Of a stretch of DNA of 48,296 nt, positions 29,848 through 38,028 are shown one piece after another (within the stretch, counting starts at the first letter, position 1; every line of letters begins with the position of its first letter). The notes under the pieces are model-generated. The model worked only from the letters and a program-made list of their open reading frames with translations. It did no database searches and was not told where the DNA came from. Both the position numbers and the translations under genes were made by a program. The DNA lies in assembly GCA_964448405.1 (NCBI GenBank), contig CAYUVW010000011.1, positions 1-48,296 on the forward strand. Direction: 5' to 3'. The stretch comes from DAORHV01 sp964448405. Lineage in GTDB: Bacteria; Patescibacteriota; Gracilibacteria; Peribacterales; Peribacteraceae.

Positions 29848-32800
29848 AACACATCGCTCAACGGCAAAAAAGCGTTCGCTCAAACAGGCGAAGCCCGTCG
29901 TCATCTCTGCGAAGCCATCCGCTGTTCGCACCATGATTCTGTGGGCCGGAACGCTCACGACCATGTTGCTGATTGGTGCCGCCAGCTTGGGCGGAGACAT
30001 TCATTTTGCCAATGCCGCAGCCGGACAGATTCTGAAAATCGTCACCTCCGACGGCGGGTCCACCTTCTACGTGGGGCGCTGTTTCCGCACCGATTTCCGT
30101 GCGCAAACGGACACGTTGGACGCCAACTCCATCGACGTGATCATTCCGTACAACCCGACGTACTTGGCTCCGTACACGGGTTCCGGTTGCACGGTGGCGG
30201 CCACGTCGGTCACCACGCATTCGGCATTTCCGTCGTATCCGTCGAATACCATTTCCGGCAACCAGGTCATTCTTACCGGTTATGACCCGTCGGGAACCAA
30301 CTCGCTGGACACCGGTGCCGCTCCGGCAGACCGTACATTCGGACATTTGTTTTGGAAGGTCTTGGCAGCCAGCGGTTCGTATAACATGAACTACACGTTC
30401 ACGCTCGGCAGTACGATTGATACCAACATGGCCGAGAACGGCGGCGACGGCTCCGACGTTTTGGATGCCGTGGAGAACCTGACGCTGAACTTGGCGGCGG
30501 ATGCCGGTGCGCCAACCTATTCGTCGTTGAGTCCCAGCAACTTCGCCACCGGCGTGTCTGTGACGACTGGAATTTCGTACACATTCAGCGATGCCGGTGC
30601 CGGTGTGAATACCGGATCGCTCACGACCAGGTTGAACGGCACCAGCAAGCCGCTCACGTTCTCGTCGTGCACACGCACCAACAGCAACCGCATTCCGTCG
30701 TGCAACGTGACCGTCGGAAGCGTGGGAACGCTTTCCTACAACACTTTCTACCAGGTTGCGGCTACCGGCAGCGACTTGGCCAGCCCAAGTGCCAATACCG
30801 CCTCGACTGCGTGGTCATTTACCACCGAAGATGACGACGATGCTCCCTACGTGGACGGTCGCAACCCGGCAAGCGGCGCAACCGGCGTGGCAGTGAACAG
30901 CAACATCGTTTTCCATGTGAAAGATTACAAGAACAATGCCGGCGTGACGCCGGGTCTTGGCGTGGACATCAGCACCGTTACGGTCGCCGTGACTCCGGCT
31001 GGCGGTTCCACCATTACCTACACGTCGGCCAGCCCGCAGTTCAGCTATTCCGGCACATCGGCCGACTACACCATTACCATTAACCCGAGCTCCGACTTTG
31101 CGCAGAATAAAGTGATCTCGGTCGTCATCAACGCTTCCGATTTGCACGTGGCACCGAACGTCATGACGCCGGTATCGTATTCGTTCACCACGGTGGACAG
31201 CGATGCGCCGACGTTCTCCACGTTCGTCCCTGCGCAGAGCGCCGCGAACGTTGCTGCCGATACGAACGTATCGTTCCACATAGTGGATTCTGTCGGTGGT
31301 GCAGGCGTGGATATCAACAACACCAGCGTGACGGTTGCAGGTATTACCTACACGTCGGCCAGCCCGCAATTCAGTTACACGGGAACGTCTGCCGATTACG
31401 CCATTACCATCAATCCGACCAGTAACTTCAGCGGCGGCCAAACCGTGACGGTTTCCATAAACACGCAGGACTTAGCGTCCACGCCGAACACCGCAAGTAC
31501 GTCGTATACGTTCAGCATTGCCAGTACTTGCAGCACATGTTTTGTGGACAGTGAATCGCCTGCACGCTTTACGACAACCGCTACACTCGGCAATACCATC
31601 TCGTTCCGCGTGAAGGACACCGGTGACGGCATTCTTTCCAGCAGCATCCGCATTACGCTCGTCGGCACCGGTGCTGCGTTCCCAATCAGCCCGCTGACCA
31701 TTACGGGCTCCAGCCCAATGGTGAGCATTACCGGAACCACGGCCAACTATTTGGTGACCGTCACGCTTCCGGCGTCCATGGAAGTGAATATTCCTGCATC
31801 CGTCTACATTACGGCCAATAACGTGAACGGCCTTGCCATGGCTCCGGTCGGCTACACGATTTCCACCATTGCCGGCAGCGGCTCGGTGATTGTGACCGTG
31901 ACGTCGTCTTGCCCTGCAGTACAGGAATGCAGCGTTTCCGAGCAGGCGAACGGCGGCAATAACCGCGGCAACGGCAATACGGTTCGCAACATCGACCCCG
32001 AGGATGTGCCCGAGATTATCGCCGAGCGCCAGATTCCGCGTGACGGCACGATTATCGTAGAGAATGGCACGCCGACGCATACCGCCGCTCCGTTGACGCC
32101 GTACACCGACGTGAAACCGGGTGACTGGTACGAGACCGCCGTGAAGTCCTTCTTGGACAAGGGCATCTTGGATTCCACGAAGACCACGTTCCGCGGCAAC
32201 GACTCCGCCATTCGCGCAGAGTTTGCCAAAGTGTTGGCCAAGCTCGGCAAACTCGAGGACAACGCCGAGATCCCGACTACGCCCACCTTCGACGACGTGA
32301 AGCCTTCGGATTGGTACTTCCCGTTCGTCGAGATGGTCGCACAGAAGGGCATTATGAAGGGCTACAACGAGTGCATCGGTACGCATCCGTGCGAGACCAT
32401 GCCGGCTGCCATTATCTCGCGCGCCGAAGCCGCCGCCATGATCGTCCGCTACTACAAGTTGTCGGCCAGCATGGACGCTCCGCAATTCGACGACGTGGCT
32501 TCGGATGCCTGGTACGCCGACATCATGCAGGCTGCCGCTGATCACTGCGTCATTCAGGGTCGCAAGGGTTCTGCAACCGCACGTCCGGGCGACGCAATCA
32601 ACCGCGCCGAAATGATCGTCATGCTGCAGCGCGCAGAGAACAATCTGACCTACCGCAACGATTGCGCTTGGGGAGACGCTGTTCAGCAGAGTGTTTCGGC
32701 ATCTTCCACTGCCGCTTCCAGTATTCAGACCACTGTATCTTCTGCCGCATTCAGCAGCGTCAACGGCGCAGCAGCAACCACTGTGTCGTCTGCCAACAAC

Positions 32801-33055
32801 GCATCGCAACAGGCATCGTCTTCCGTGACCGCATCGTCCGCTGCCACGAGTAAGGCAGCATCGCTGTCGTCGAGCTCGGTTGCCAGCAACGCACAGTCCT
32901 CGGACGCCGCATCTTCGGTAGCGCAGTCCAGTGCGTCTGCAGCACATCCGGCTGCCACTTCTACGGAATCACCCGATTGGCTCTTCGCTCTGGTCATGGC
33001 TCTGACGATCATGACCATTGCGACCATCGGCGTTCGAATCTTCGTCATCCGTTAA
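29837..33055 (+). CDS. S-layer-type surface protein: cohesin-like, Ig-like repeats, three SLH domains, C-terminal membrane helix
   Basis: A 1072-residue export product starting GTG 29837, overlapping the dockerin gene. A signal segment lies at about residues 31-50 with a likely cut near ANA-AA at 60. Residues about 62-215 resemble a cohesin fold; about 218-690 hold four Ig-like repeats, two of them sharing ITYTSASPQFSY. Three SLH domains follow at about 753-945, each with DV..(D/S).WY-like and RAE motifs (SAIRAEF, ISRAEAA, INRAEMI). A Ser/Ala linker at about 955-1040 leads to a membrane helix (about 1045-1068) ending IRIFVIR-like. SLH domains usually bind cell-wall polysaccharide. The cohesin call is the weakest part. 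Confidence 0.85.
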   Translation: MTPKTHRSTAKKRSLKQAKPVVISAKPSAVRTMILWAGTLTTMLLIGAASLGGDIHFANAAAGQILKIVTSDGGSTFYVGRCFRTDFRAQTDTLDANSIDVIIPYNPTYLAPYTGSGCTVAATSVTTHSAFPSYPSNTISGNQVILTGYDPSGTNSLDTGAAPADRTFGHLFWKVLAASGSYNMNYTFTLGSTIDTNMAENGGDGSDVLDAVENLTLNLAADAGAPTYSSLSPSNFATGVSVTTGISYTFSDAGAGVNTGSLTTRLNGTSKPLTFSSCTRTNSNRIPSCNVTVGSVGTLSYNTFYQVAATGSDLASPSANTASTAWSFTTEDDDDAPYVDGRNPASGATGVAVNSNIVFHVKDYKNNAGVTPGLGVDISTVTVAVTPAGGSTITYTSASPQFSYSGTSADYTITINPSSDFAQNKVISVVINASDLHVAPNVMTPVSYSFTTVDSDAPTFSTFVPAQSAANVAADTNVSFHIVDSVGGAGVDINNTSVTVAGITYTSASPQFSYTGTSADYAITINPTSNFSGGQTVTVSINTQDLASTPNTASTSYTFSIASTCSTCFVDSESPARFTTTATLGNTISFRVKDTGDGILSSSIRITLVGTGAAFPISPLTITGSSPMVSITGTTANYLVTVTLPASMEVNIPASVYITANNVNGLAMAPVGYTISTIAGSGSVIVTVTSSCPAVQECSVSEQANGGNNRGNGNTVRNIDPEDVPEIIAERQIPRDGTIIVENGTPTHTAAPLTPYTDVKPGDWYETAVKSFLDKGILDSTKTTFRGNDSAIRAEFAKVLAKLGKLEDNAEIPTTPTFDDVKPSDWYFPFVEMVAQKGIMKGYNECIGTHPCETMPAAIISRAEAAAMIVRYYKLSASMDAPQFDDVASDAWYADIMQAAADHCVIQGRKGSATARPGDAINRAEMIVMLQRAENNLTYRNDCAWGDAVQQSVSASSTAASSIQTTVSSAAFSSVNGAAATTVSSANNASQQASSSVTASSAATSKAASLSSSSVASNAQSSDAASSVAQSSASAAHPAATSTESPDWLFALVMALTIMTIATIGVRIFVIR

Positions 33056-33062
33056 GCACGCC

Positions 33063-33842
33063 ATGCGTCGCCACGCCAAATTTCTTGCCGGCTTCGCAGT
33101 CGCTCTCACTGTTCTGGTTGGAACGGTGTTTGTGGCAAATCGCTCGGTTCCCGGCGATGTGCTGTACGCCATGAAGACGCAAGTGAACGAACCAACGCTG
33201 ACATTGCTTGCATTCACTACCGAGGGCCGCACCACACTCGCCATGGCTCATGCCGAGTCGCGCTTGCGGGAAATAGAACAACTCGCAGCTGGCGGAACGC
33301 TTGATCAACAACGTGCCGATGCACTGACGTTGTCGTTTCTCTCCCGCTCAGCTGCAGCAATCGCCGGTATTGACGAGCTTGCGCTCACGAATGCCGAAGC
33401 AGGCGCCGTGCATGCCGCACTCTTCGCGGCCACGCTGAATGCTCATGCAACGGTGTTGCAGAAATTCACAGGTGAACACGTCGCGATGGTTCTGGCGAAT
33501 GTCAGCGAAACGCAGACGCGTTTGGCTGTTATTGGCAACCGCGCCACGCGCACATTGCTCTCCGGACGCGCCGGAGCAGATCTGGAAGCCGCCGCCGGTC
33601 GCGCCATGAGGTTGGCATCTGGCGAGATTGAGACCTTGCAGAAGCGCGCTTCCATGCGGGTCCAGACCGGCATGCATGCCGCCGGAGGAGAAGACTTACA
33701 GTTGTCAGTCGCGCAAGATGCGCTGGCTGCCGCTAGGGTGAAATCCGATGCGAAGTCGTTCAGCGAAGCATTTGAGTTGGCGCTGCGGGCACGCGCCCAG
33801 GCAGTGGCGGCGAAGGTGATGGTGGATACACTTGCCCTCTAG
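33063..33842 (+). CDS. DUF5667-type membrane-anchored protein
   Basis: The ATG at 33063 gives a 259-residue product with a basic start and one hydrophobic helix (about residues 7-23), then VPGDVLYAMKTQVNEPTLTL and AHAESRLREIEQLAAG, the pattern of DUF5667 (an extracytoplasmic helical domain). The rest is Ala-rich and helical. It begins seven bases after the SLH gene stops, so the three genes form one operon. The function of the family is unknown; the context suggests the cell surface. Confidence 0.75.
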   Translation: MRRHAKFLAGFAVALTVLVGTVFVANRSVPGDVLYAMKTQVNEPTLTLLAFTTEGRTTLAMAHAESRLREIEQLAAGGTLDQQRADALTLSFLSRSAAAIAGIDELALTNAEAGAVHAALFAATLNAHATVLQKFTGEHVAMVLANVSETQTRLAVIGNRATRTLLSGRAGADLEAAAGRAMRLASGEIETLQKRASMRVQTGMHAAGGEDLQLSVAQDALAAARVKSDAKSFSEAFELALRARAQAVAAKVMVDTLAL

Positions 33843-33854
33843 GGTGACGTACTC

Positions 33855-34361
33855 TTAGGCAGTTGCCGCCAATGCAAGAAAGGCTGCCAGCAATTGTCCG
33901 ACGAGAAACACCAGATAGGCAAAGCGCAGAAAGAGATATTTCGGCGCGACGATGCGGCTCCCAAGGTGATAGAGATCCCGCACGGCGGCTTCAGCAAGCT
34001 TTTCCTTATCACTGAATAGCTCTTTCATTTCGCTAAGAAATACTTCTTCACTCAATGCGCTGAATTCAACGTAGTGCAGGATATTTCCATCCTTTCGTTT
34101 CGAGCGAAGGCGCTTTGGATAGAGGCAAAATATGCACAGCGTTATAGTAAGTAGTGCCGTTAGTATGCAAAGAATTGCTGCCGTGCGAAGGGCATCGGTT
34201 CGCATCCCGTTGATGGCGAGCGGCACTAAAGCCGCATTCAGCAGAATAAGCCCCTGAGCTCGCGTGTCCGCAGAAGTAATAAAGCTGACATGTTTTGCGA
34301 TCGTCGCCGAAAGAACCGAGCCACGGAACAATCCTTCCCATTTCTGCTGCTGTTCTTTCAT
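33855..34361 (-). CDS. Pycsar-type transmembrane effector (PycTM-like) protein
   Basis: A 168-residue protein with hydrophobic segments at about residues 40-52, 61-80 and 147-165. The pattern ADTRAQGLILLNAALVPLAI near residues 31-50 and the C-terminal half FSALSEEVFLSEMKELFSDK, then LYHLGSRIVAPKYLFLRFAY, matches the PycTM family known as membrane-damaging effectors of Pycsar anti-phage systems. No cyclase or other defence gene adjoins it. A -10 box lies six bases before the ATG, so the mRNA is probably leaderless. The family call is from remembered patterns; the defence role is inference. Confidence 0.65.
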   Translation of the reverse strand: MKEQQQKWEGLFRGSVLSATIAKHVSFITSADTRAQGLILLNAALVPLAINGMRTDALRTAAILCILTALLTITLCIFCLYPKRLRSKRKDGNILHYVEFSALSEEVFLSEMKELFSDKEKLAEAAVRDLYHLGSRIVAPKYLFLRFAYLVFLVGQLLAAFLALAATA

Positions 34362-34367
34362 GGCAAA

Positions 34368-34373
34368 ATCTTA
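34368..34373 (-). promoter_or_regulatory. -10 element of the PycTM-like gene
   Basis: Minus-strand TGC-TAAGAT is followed by six bases and the ATG at 34361, predicting a leaderless mRNA. Confidence 0.6.
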
Positions 34374-34444
34374 GCAGAAGATGAATGTATTTTCTGAAGT
34401 ACTCAGGCATGAGGTACCATCAGACTTTCTTCCCTCCTTTGCAT

Positions 34445-34807
34445 ATGTCTTACGTTGATGGCTTTGTTATTCCCATCCCGAAGAAGAATCTACGAGCGTA
34501 TAAAAAAATGGCTACCGAGGCGAGCAAAATATGGATGAAGCACGGTGCGCTTGATTACAAGGAATGCGTTGCGGACGATATGAAGGTCAAGGATGTTCTT
34601 CCGTTTTCGACGATTGCGAAAATGAAGTCGAACGAGACAGTCATATTCGCATATATTGTCTTTAAGAGCCGCAAACATCGTGATCGCGTGAACGCGAAAG
34701 TCATGGCGTATTTTGAAAAAAAGTACGCGCAAAAGAAGGATCAATCGATGCCCTTTGACCCCAAGCGGATAGCGTATAGTGGCTTTAAGACAATCGTTCA
34801 GGTTTGA
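34445..34807 (+). CDS. DUF1428 family protein
   Basis: The ATG at 34445 opens MSYVDGFVIPIPKKNLRAYK, the typical start of DUF1428 proteins, followed by WMKHGALDYKECVADDMKV and the end MPFDPKRIAYSGFKTIVQV. The 120-residue length is normal for this family of ferredoxin-like (dimeric alpha-beta barrel) proteins with no settled function. The start follows CTTTCTTCCCTCCTTTGCAT, a pyrimidine-rich tract; a longer frame from 34385 is rejected because the family begins here. Confidence 0.9.
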   Translation: MSYVDGFVIPIPKKNLRAYKKMATEASKIWMKHGALDYKECVADDMKVKDVLPFSTIAKMKSNETVIFAYIVFKSRKHRDRVNAKVMAYFEKKYAQKKDQSMPFDPKRIAYSGFKTIVQV

Positions 34808-34824
34808 ACCGCGCCAAATGTGAA

Positions 34825-34900
34825 TGGAGCCGACGACCGGAATTGAACCGGTGACCCTAGGTTTACGATACCTATGCTCTACCAACTGAGCTACGTCGGC
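34825..34900 (-). tRNA. tRNA-Thr (anticodon CGT), CCA encoded
   Basis: The minus strand folds as a full cloverleaf: acceptor GCCGACG/CGTCGGC, D arm GCTC/GAGC, anticodon stem TAGGT/ACCTA around ATCGTAA (anticodon CGT at positions 34-36), T arm ACCGG-TTCAATT-CCGGT. The discriminator is T and CCA is encoded. Without CCA the gene spans 34828-34900. Confidence 0.95.
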
Positions 34901-35028
34901 GTATTTGCGTGCAATGCACTTGTGGTTCTGACAACAAAAAGAACGGTCGGAGCCCGCTTATTCTGTTGATAAACGCCCCTTTTGGCAATACTTCCCTCAA
35001 ACGATGTCGGAAGGCGTGTTTCTGGGCC

Positions 35029-35034
35029 TATACT
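35029..35034 (+). promoter_or_regulatory. -10 element predicting a leaderless dprA mRNA
   Basis: TATACT is followed by GGCCGC and the ATG at 35041. No -35 is clear. Confidence 0.6.
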
Positions 35035-35040
35035 GGCCGC

Positions 35041-36129
35041 ATGCAAGTCGACACCATGCTCCGCTGGTCCTGGATGAATGTGCTTACCCGTAAGCGCTAC
35101 GACAAGCTTATGGCACGGTTCGGCAATCTGGACGTGGCGCTGCAGAACCTAGATGAATCCTTGCTTACGGAACTCGGCTGCGGCCCTGACACGGTGTTGC
35201 TCACCCTGAACCGCAACGACGAATTCGATCCACAGGCGTACATCAAGGAACTGGAGAAGCGTCATTTGTCTCTGCTCGACCTGGAAGATCCCGACTATCC
35301 GTCCGCATTACTCACCATTCCCGATGCGCCGGTATTTTTGTATTGGCGCGGCGATCTTTCCATTCTGAATCAGCCGTGCCTGGGCATGGTCGGCGCGCGC
35401 GAAATGAACGACTACGGCCGCCGTGTGACGGACGAATTCGTACCGCCCGTGGTCGCCGCCGGGATGGTAACCGTCAGCGGTTTGGCGTATGGAATCGACG
35501 CCGAAGTCGCCAAAGAAACGCTGGCCGCCGGAGGCAAAACCGTCGGCGTGCTCGGCCATGGGCTCGCCATGATTTCTCCACGCGCCAATGCCGACCTGGC
35601 CGATCGCATCGTGGCCGCTGGGGGACTGTTACTCTCCGAATATCCCGTCGATATCCAGGCCGATAAGTTTACCTTCCCGGCCCGCAACCGCATTATCGCC
35701 GGGCTCAGCCAGGGCGTCGTGGTGCTGCAAGCTGCCGAAGGAAGCGGCTCACTTATCACTGCCGATTTGGCGCTGCAGTACAACCGCGACGTGTTCGCCG
35801 TGCCGGGTCCGGTGTTCGATCCGCAGTACGCAGGTTGCCACAAAATCATCGCAAACGGCCAAGCCAAACTGGTCACGTCGGCTGCCGACGTGTTGCGTGA
35901 AATCGGCATCGTCGGATCTGCAGGCATCGAATCGGCCGTTGCCGCGTTTAAAAGTGAATCACCCGAAGAAGAAGCCATTGTCGCCGCTCTTACCAGCATG
36001 CCGCAGCCCATCGACGATTTGGTCGTGCGTGCCAAGCTGGATGCCGCTGTTATCAATGCCACGCTCACCATCCTGGAAATCCAGGGTGTCGCCAAAAACG
36101 TCGGCGGTGGAAAATGGGTCCGGGCGTAG
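35041..36129 (+). CDS. dprA: DNA-processing protein DprA (Smf)
   Basis: DprA loads RecA on incoming single-stranded DNA during natural transformation. The 362-residue product has an N-terminal helical region, then the Rossmann-like core: GMVGAREMNDYGRRVTDEFV, VSGLAYGIDAEVAKETLAAG, FPARNRIIAGLSQGVVVLQA and SGSLITADLALQYNRDVFAV. A winged-helix end lies at about residues 300-362. The ATG at 35041 is chosen by the -10 box six bases upstream; a longer frame from 34909 adds an unrelated N-terminus. It converges with tpiA at a three-base gap. Confidence 0.95.
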   Translation: MQVDTMLRWSWMNVLTRKRYDKLMARFGNLDVALQNLDESLLTELGCGPDTVLLTLNRNDEFDPQAYIKELEKRHLSLLDLEDPDYPSALLTIPDAPVFLYWRGDLSILNQPCLGMVGAREMNDYGRRVTDEFVPPVVAAGMVTVSGLAYGIDAEVAKETLAAGGKTVGVLGHGLAMISPRANADLADRIVAAGGLLLSEYPVDIQADKFTFPARNRIIAGLSQGVVVLQAAEGSGSLITADLALQYNRDVFAVPGPVFDPQYAGCHKIIANGQAKLVTSAADVLREIGIVGSAGIESAVAAFKSESPEEEAIVAALTSMPQPIDDLVVRAKLDAAVINATLTILEIQGVAKNVGGGKWVRA

Positions 36130-36132
36130 CCG

Positions 36133-36837
36133 TTATTTCGCGGCCGCAGCAGCGTCCACGATGGCCTTGAATTCGTCGGGCTTCAGCGATGCTCCGCCGA
36201 TGAGTCCGCCGTCGATGTCCGGCTGGGCCAGCAAATCTTTGGCGTTTTTCGCGTTCATGGATCCGCCATACACGATGCGCATGTCCGCACTGGGCAGCAT
36301 GCCGCGGATGAATTTGTGCACCTTCTGCGCGTCGGCTGGCGTGGCCGTTTTTCCGCTTCCAATGGCCCAAACAGGCTCGTAGGCCACGATGACTTTCGGG
36401 TCCAGCTTCACGGCTTTCAGCTGCTCGGCAATCACCTCTTCGGTTTCATCCATCTCGCGCTGGTCGGCGGTTTCGCCCACGCACAATACCGGCGTCAGAT
36501 TTTTGGCCAGCGCTGCGGCCACTTGCTTGGCCACCGTCGCGTTGCTTTCGTGGTGGTGCTCGCGGCGTTCGGAGTGCCCGCACAAGACGTAGCCACACTG
36601 CAACCTGGCAATCATCTCCATACTCACGTCACCGGTGCAGGCTCCGCAATCGGCCGGATGGCCGCACTGTCCGCCGCACGGCAGCCCCGCAGCAACACAT
36701 GCCTGTAGATCGGTCGCAGCCGGAAAGACCGCCACCTCTACTTTGTTGTGTGCGTGGTATGGCGAACCCTTGTCGAATGCGCCTTTCGGAACGGGATTCA
36801 TTTTCCAGTTTCCGCCGATGAACGGGCGTCGCGTCAT
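36133..36837 (-). CDS. tpiA: Triosephosphate isomerase
   Basis: It interconverts glyceraldehyde-3-phosphate and dihydroxyacetone phosphate in glycolysis. Catalytic residues are present: Asn and Lys in GGNWKMNP (residues 8-15), His in YVLCGHSERRE and Glu in VIVAYEPVWAIGSGK, with the phosphate loop near GGSMNAKN and GGLIGGASL. At 234 residues it is about 15 shorter than usual, mainly in the part before residue 90, which is also cysteine-rich (CGGQCGHPADCGACTG). Whether those cysteines bind a metal is unknown. It is divergent from rpiB. Confidence 0.95.
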   Translation of the reverse strand: MTRRPFIGGNWKMNPVPKGAFDKGSPYHAHNKVEVAVFPAATDLQACVAAGLPCGGQCGHPADCGACTGDVSMEMIARLQCGYVLCGHSERREHHHESNATVAKQVAAALAKNLTPVLCVGETADQREMDETEEVIAEQLKAVKLDPKVIVAYEPVWAIGSGKTATPADAQKVHKFIRGMLPSADMRIVYGGSMNAKNAKDLLAQPDIDGGLIGGASLKPDEFKAIVDAAAAAK

Positions 36838-36845
36838 TGCACGTC

Positions 36846-36896
36846 ATTCTGCCCCATTTGTCCGACATTCTCAATTCACAGCCGAGTCGCTATGCT
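36846..36896. promoter_or_regulatory. Overlapping divergent promoters of tpiA and rpiB
   Basis: Minus strand: TTGAGA (36869-36874), 17 bases, CAGAAT (36846-36851), then eight bases to the tpiA ATG. Plus strand: TTCTCA (36868-36873), 17 bases, TATGCT (36891-36896), then seven bases to the rpiB ATG. The two -35 boxes occupy nearly the same bases, so polymerase binding is likely to be mutually exclusive. Confidence 0.6.
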
Positions 36897-36903
36897 TTGC
36901 ATC

Positions 36904-37350
36904 ATGAAGCAACCCGCTCGCGTTGTCCTCGGTACCGATCATGCCGGTTACACTCTGAAAGAAGCAGTGAAAGCACATTTGATTGGCCTGGGGATCGATG
37001 TTGTCGATTGCGGCACATTCTCCGAGGAAAGCTGCGATTACCCGCCCATTATGCAGCAGGCATGTGCTGCGGTACTGGAAAACAAGTGCCTCGGCATTAT
37101 TTTCGGCGGCAGTGGCAACGGCGAAGCCATGGTCGCTAACAAAGTTCCGGGCATCCGCTGCGCGCGCTGCGTAAGCCTGTGGGACGCAGAAATGGGGCGC
37201 AAGCACAACAACGCTCAAGTCATGGCCCTCGGCGGCCGCGTGACCGAACCCAAACTGGCCTGCGAGATGGTCGACCTGTTCTTGAAGACCGAATTTGAAG
37301 GAGGTCGTCACCAGAAGCGCATTGAACAGTTTCCCGATTACCAAGCATAA
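36904..37350 (+). CDS. rpiB: Ribose-5-phosphate isomerase B
   Basis: It interconverts ribose-5-phosphate and ribulose-5-phosphate. The 148-residue product has VVLGTDHAGYTLKEAVKAHL, then GIIFGGSGNGEAMVANKVPG and AEMGRKHNNAQVMALGGR. The GGSGNGE loop carries Glu rather than the CGTGxG cysteine of the E. coli enzyme, like the mycobacterial form, whose base is a Glu. A neighbouring rpe gene (two bases downstream of the stop) completes the pentose-phosphate pair. Confidence 0.95.
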   Translation: MKQPARVVLGTDHAGYTLKEAVKAHLIGLGIDVVDCGTFSEESCDYPPIMQQACAAVLENKCLGIIFGGSGNGEAMVANKVPGIRCARCVSLWDAEMGRKHNNAQVMALGGRVTEPKLACEMVDLFLKTEFEGGRHQKRIEQFPDYQA

Positions 37351-37352
37351 CC

Positions 37353-37991
37353 ATGGCACCCAAACTCATTATTGCGCCCTCCATTCTCGCCGCAGACTTC
37401 GGCAAATTGCAGTCGGAATTGGATTCCATCGCCTCGGCCGATTGGGTGCAGATCGACGTCATGGACGGACACTTCGTCCCAAACTTGAGCTTCGGCGCGC
37501 CGGTGCTGAAGTGTCTGAAAACCAAGCTGCTCATCGACGTGCACCTTATGGTCAGCAACCCCGCGGACCGCGTGTCTGAATTTGCCCAAGCGGGAGCAAA
37601 AAACATTACGTTCCACGCAGAAACAGTCAAAACCGTGACCAATCGTCGAGCCCTTATTCAAGCCATTCATGCCACTGGTTGTACTGCCGGCATCGCCTTG
37701 AATCCGGAGACGCCCCTCTCCAAACTTGAGGATGTCATCAACGACGTGGATATGGTCCTGATCATGTCGGTGAACCCAGGCTTTGGCGGACAGAAGTTCA
37801 TCGTCGAGGTGCTGGAGAAAGTCAGGCAATTGCGAGCGAAGTATCCGAACCTCATGATTCAAATCGACGGCGGAATCGATGCCGCAACCGCAAAAATCGC
37901 ACGCGAGGCAGGAGTGAATAACATTGTCGCAGGCAGCGCTATTTTTCGTGAGACCGACCGCGCCAAGGCCATTGCAGCCTTGCGAGCCTGA
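37353..37991 (+). CDS. rpe: Ribulose-phosphate 3-epimerase
   Basis: It interconverts ribulose-5-phosphate and xylulose-5-phosphate. The 212-residue barrel has IIAPSILAADFGKLQSELDS, VQIDVMDGHFVPNLSFGAPV, IDVHLMVSNPADR, MSVNPGFGGQKF and IQIDGGIDAATA, so both metal histidines and both aspartates are present. Length is normal. The ATG lies two bases after the rpiB stop, so the pair is co-transcribed. The stop is TGA. Confidence 0.96.
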   Translation: MAPKLIIAPSILAADFGKLQSELDSIASADWVQIDVMDGHFVPNLSFGAPVLKCLKTKLLIDVHLMVSNPADRVSEFAQAGAKNITFHAETVKTVTNRRALIQAIHATGCTAGIALNPETPLSKLEDVINDVDMVLIMSVNPGFGGQKFIVEVLEKVRQLRAKYPNLMIQIDGGIDAATAKIAREAGVNNIVAGSAIFRETDRAKAIAALRA

Positions 37992-38021
37992 TTGCGCACC
38001 ATGGCGATAGTGGCGTACTCT
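37992..38021 (+). promoter_or_regulatory. Promoter of the DUF192 gene
   Basis: TTGCGC (37992-37997), an 18-base spacer and TACTCT (38016-38021) are followed by seven bases and the ATG at 38029, predicting a leaderless mRNA. The -35 is the same hexamer as at infA. It starts one base after the rpe stop codon. Confidence 0.6.
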
Positions 38022-38028
38022 GCGCGGC

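Noticed and set aside
31472..32947. 491-codon open frame on the minus strand
   Set aside because: Antisense of the SLH surface protein, rich in Arg/Gly/Cys as expected from reverse reading of Ser/Thr/Ala-rich coding DNA.
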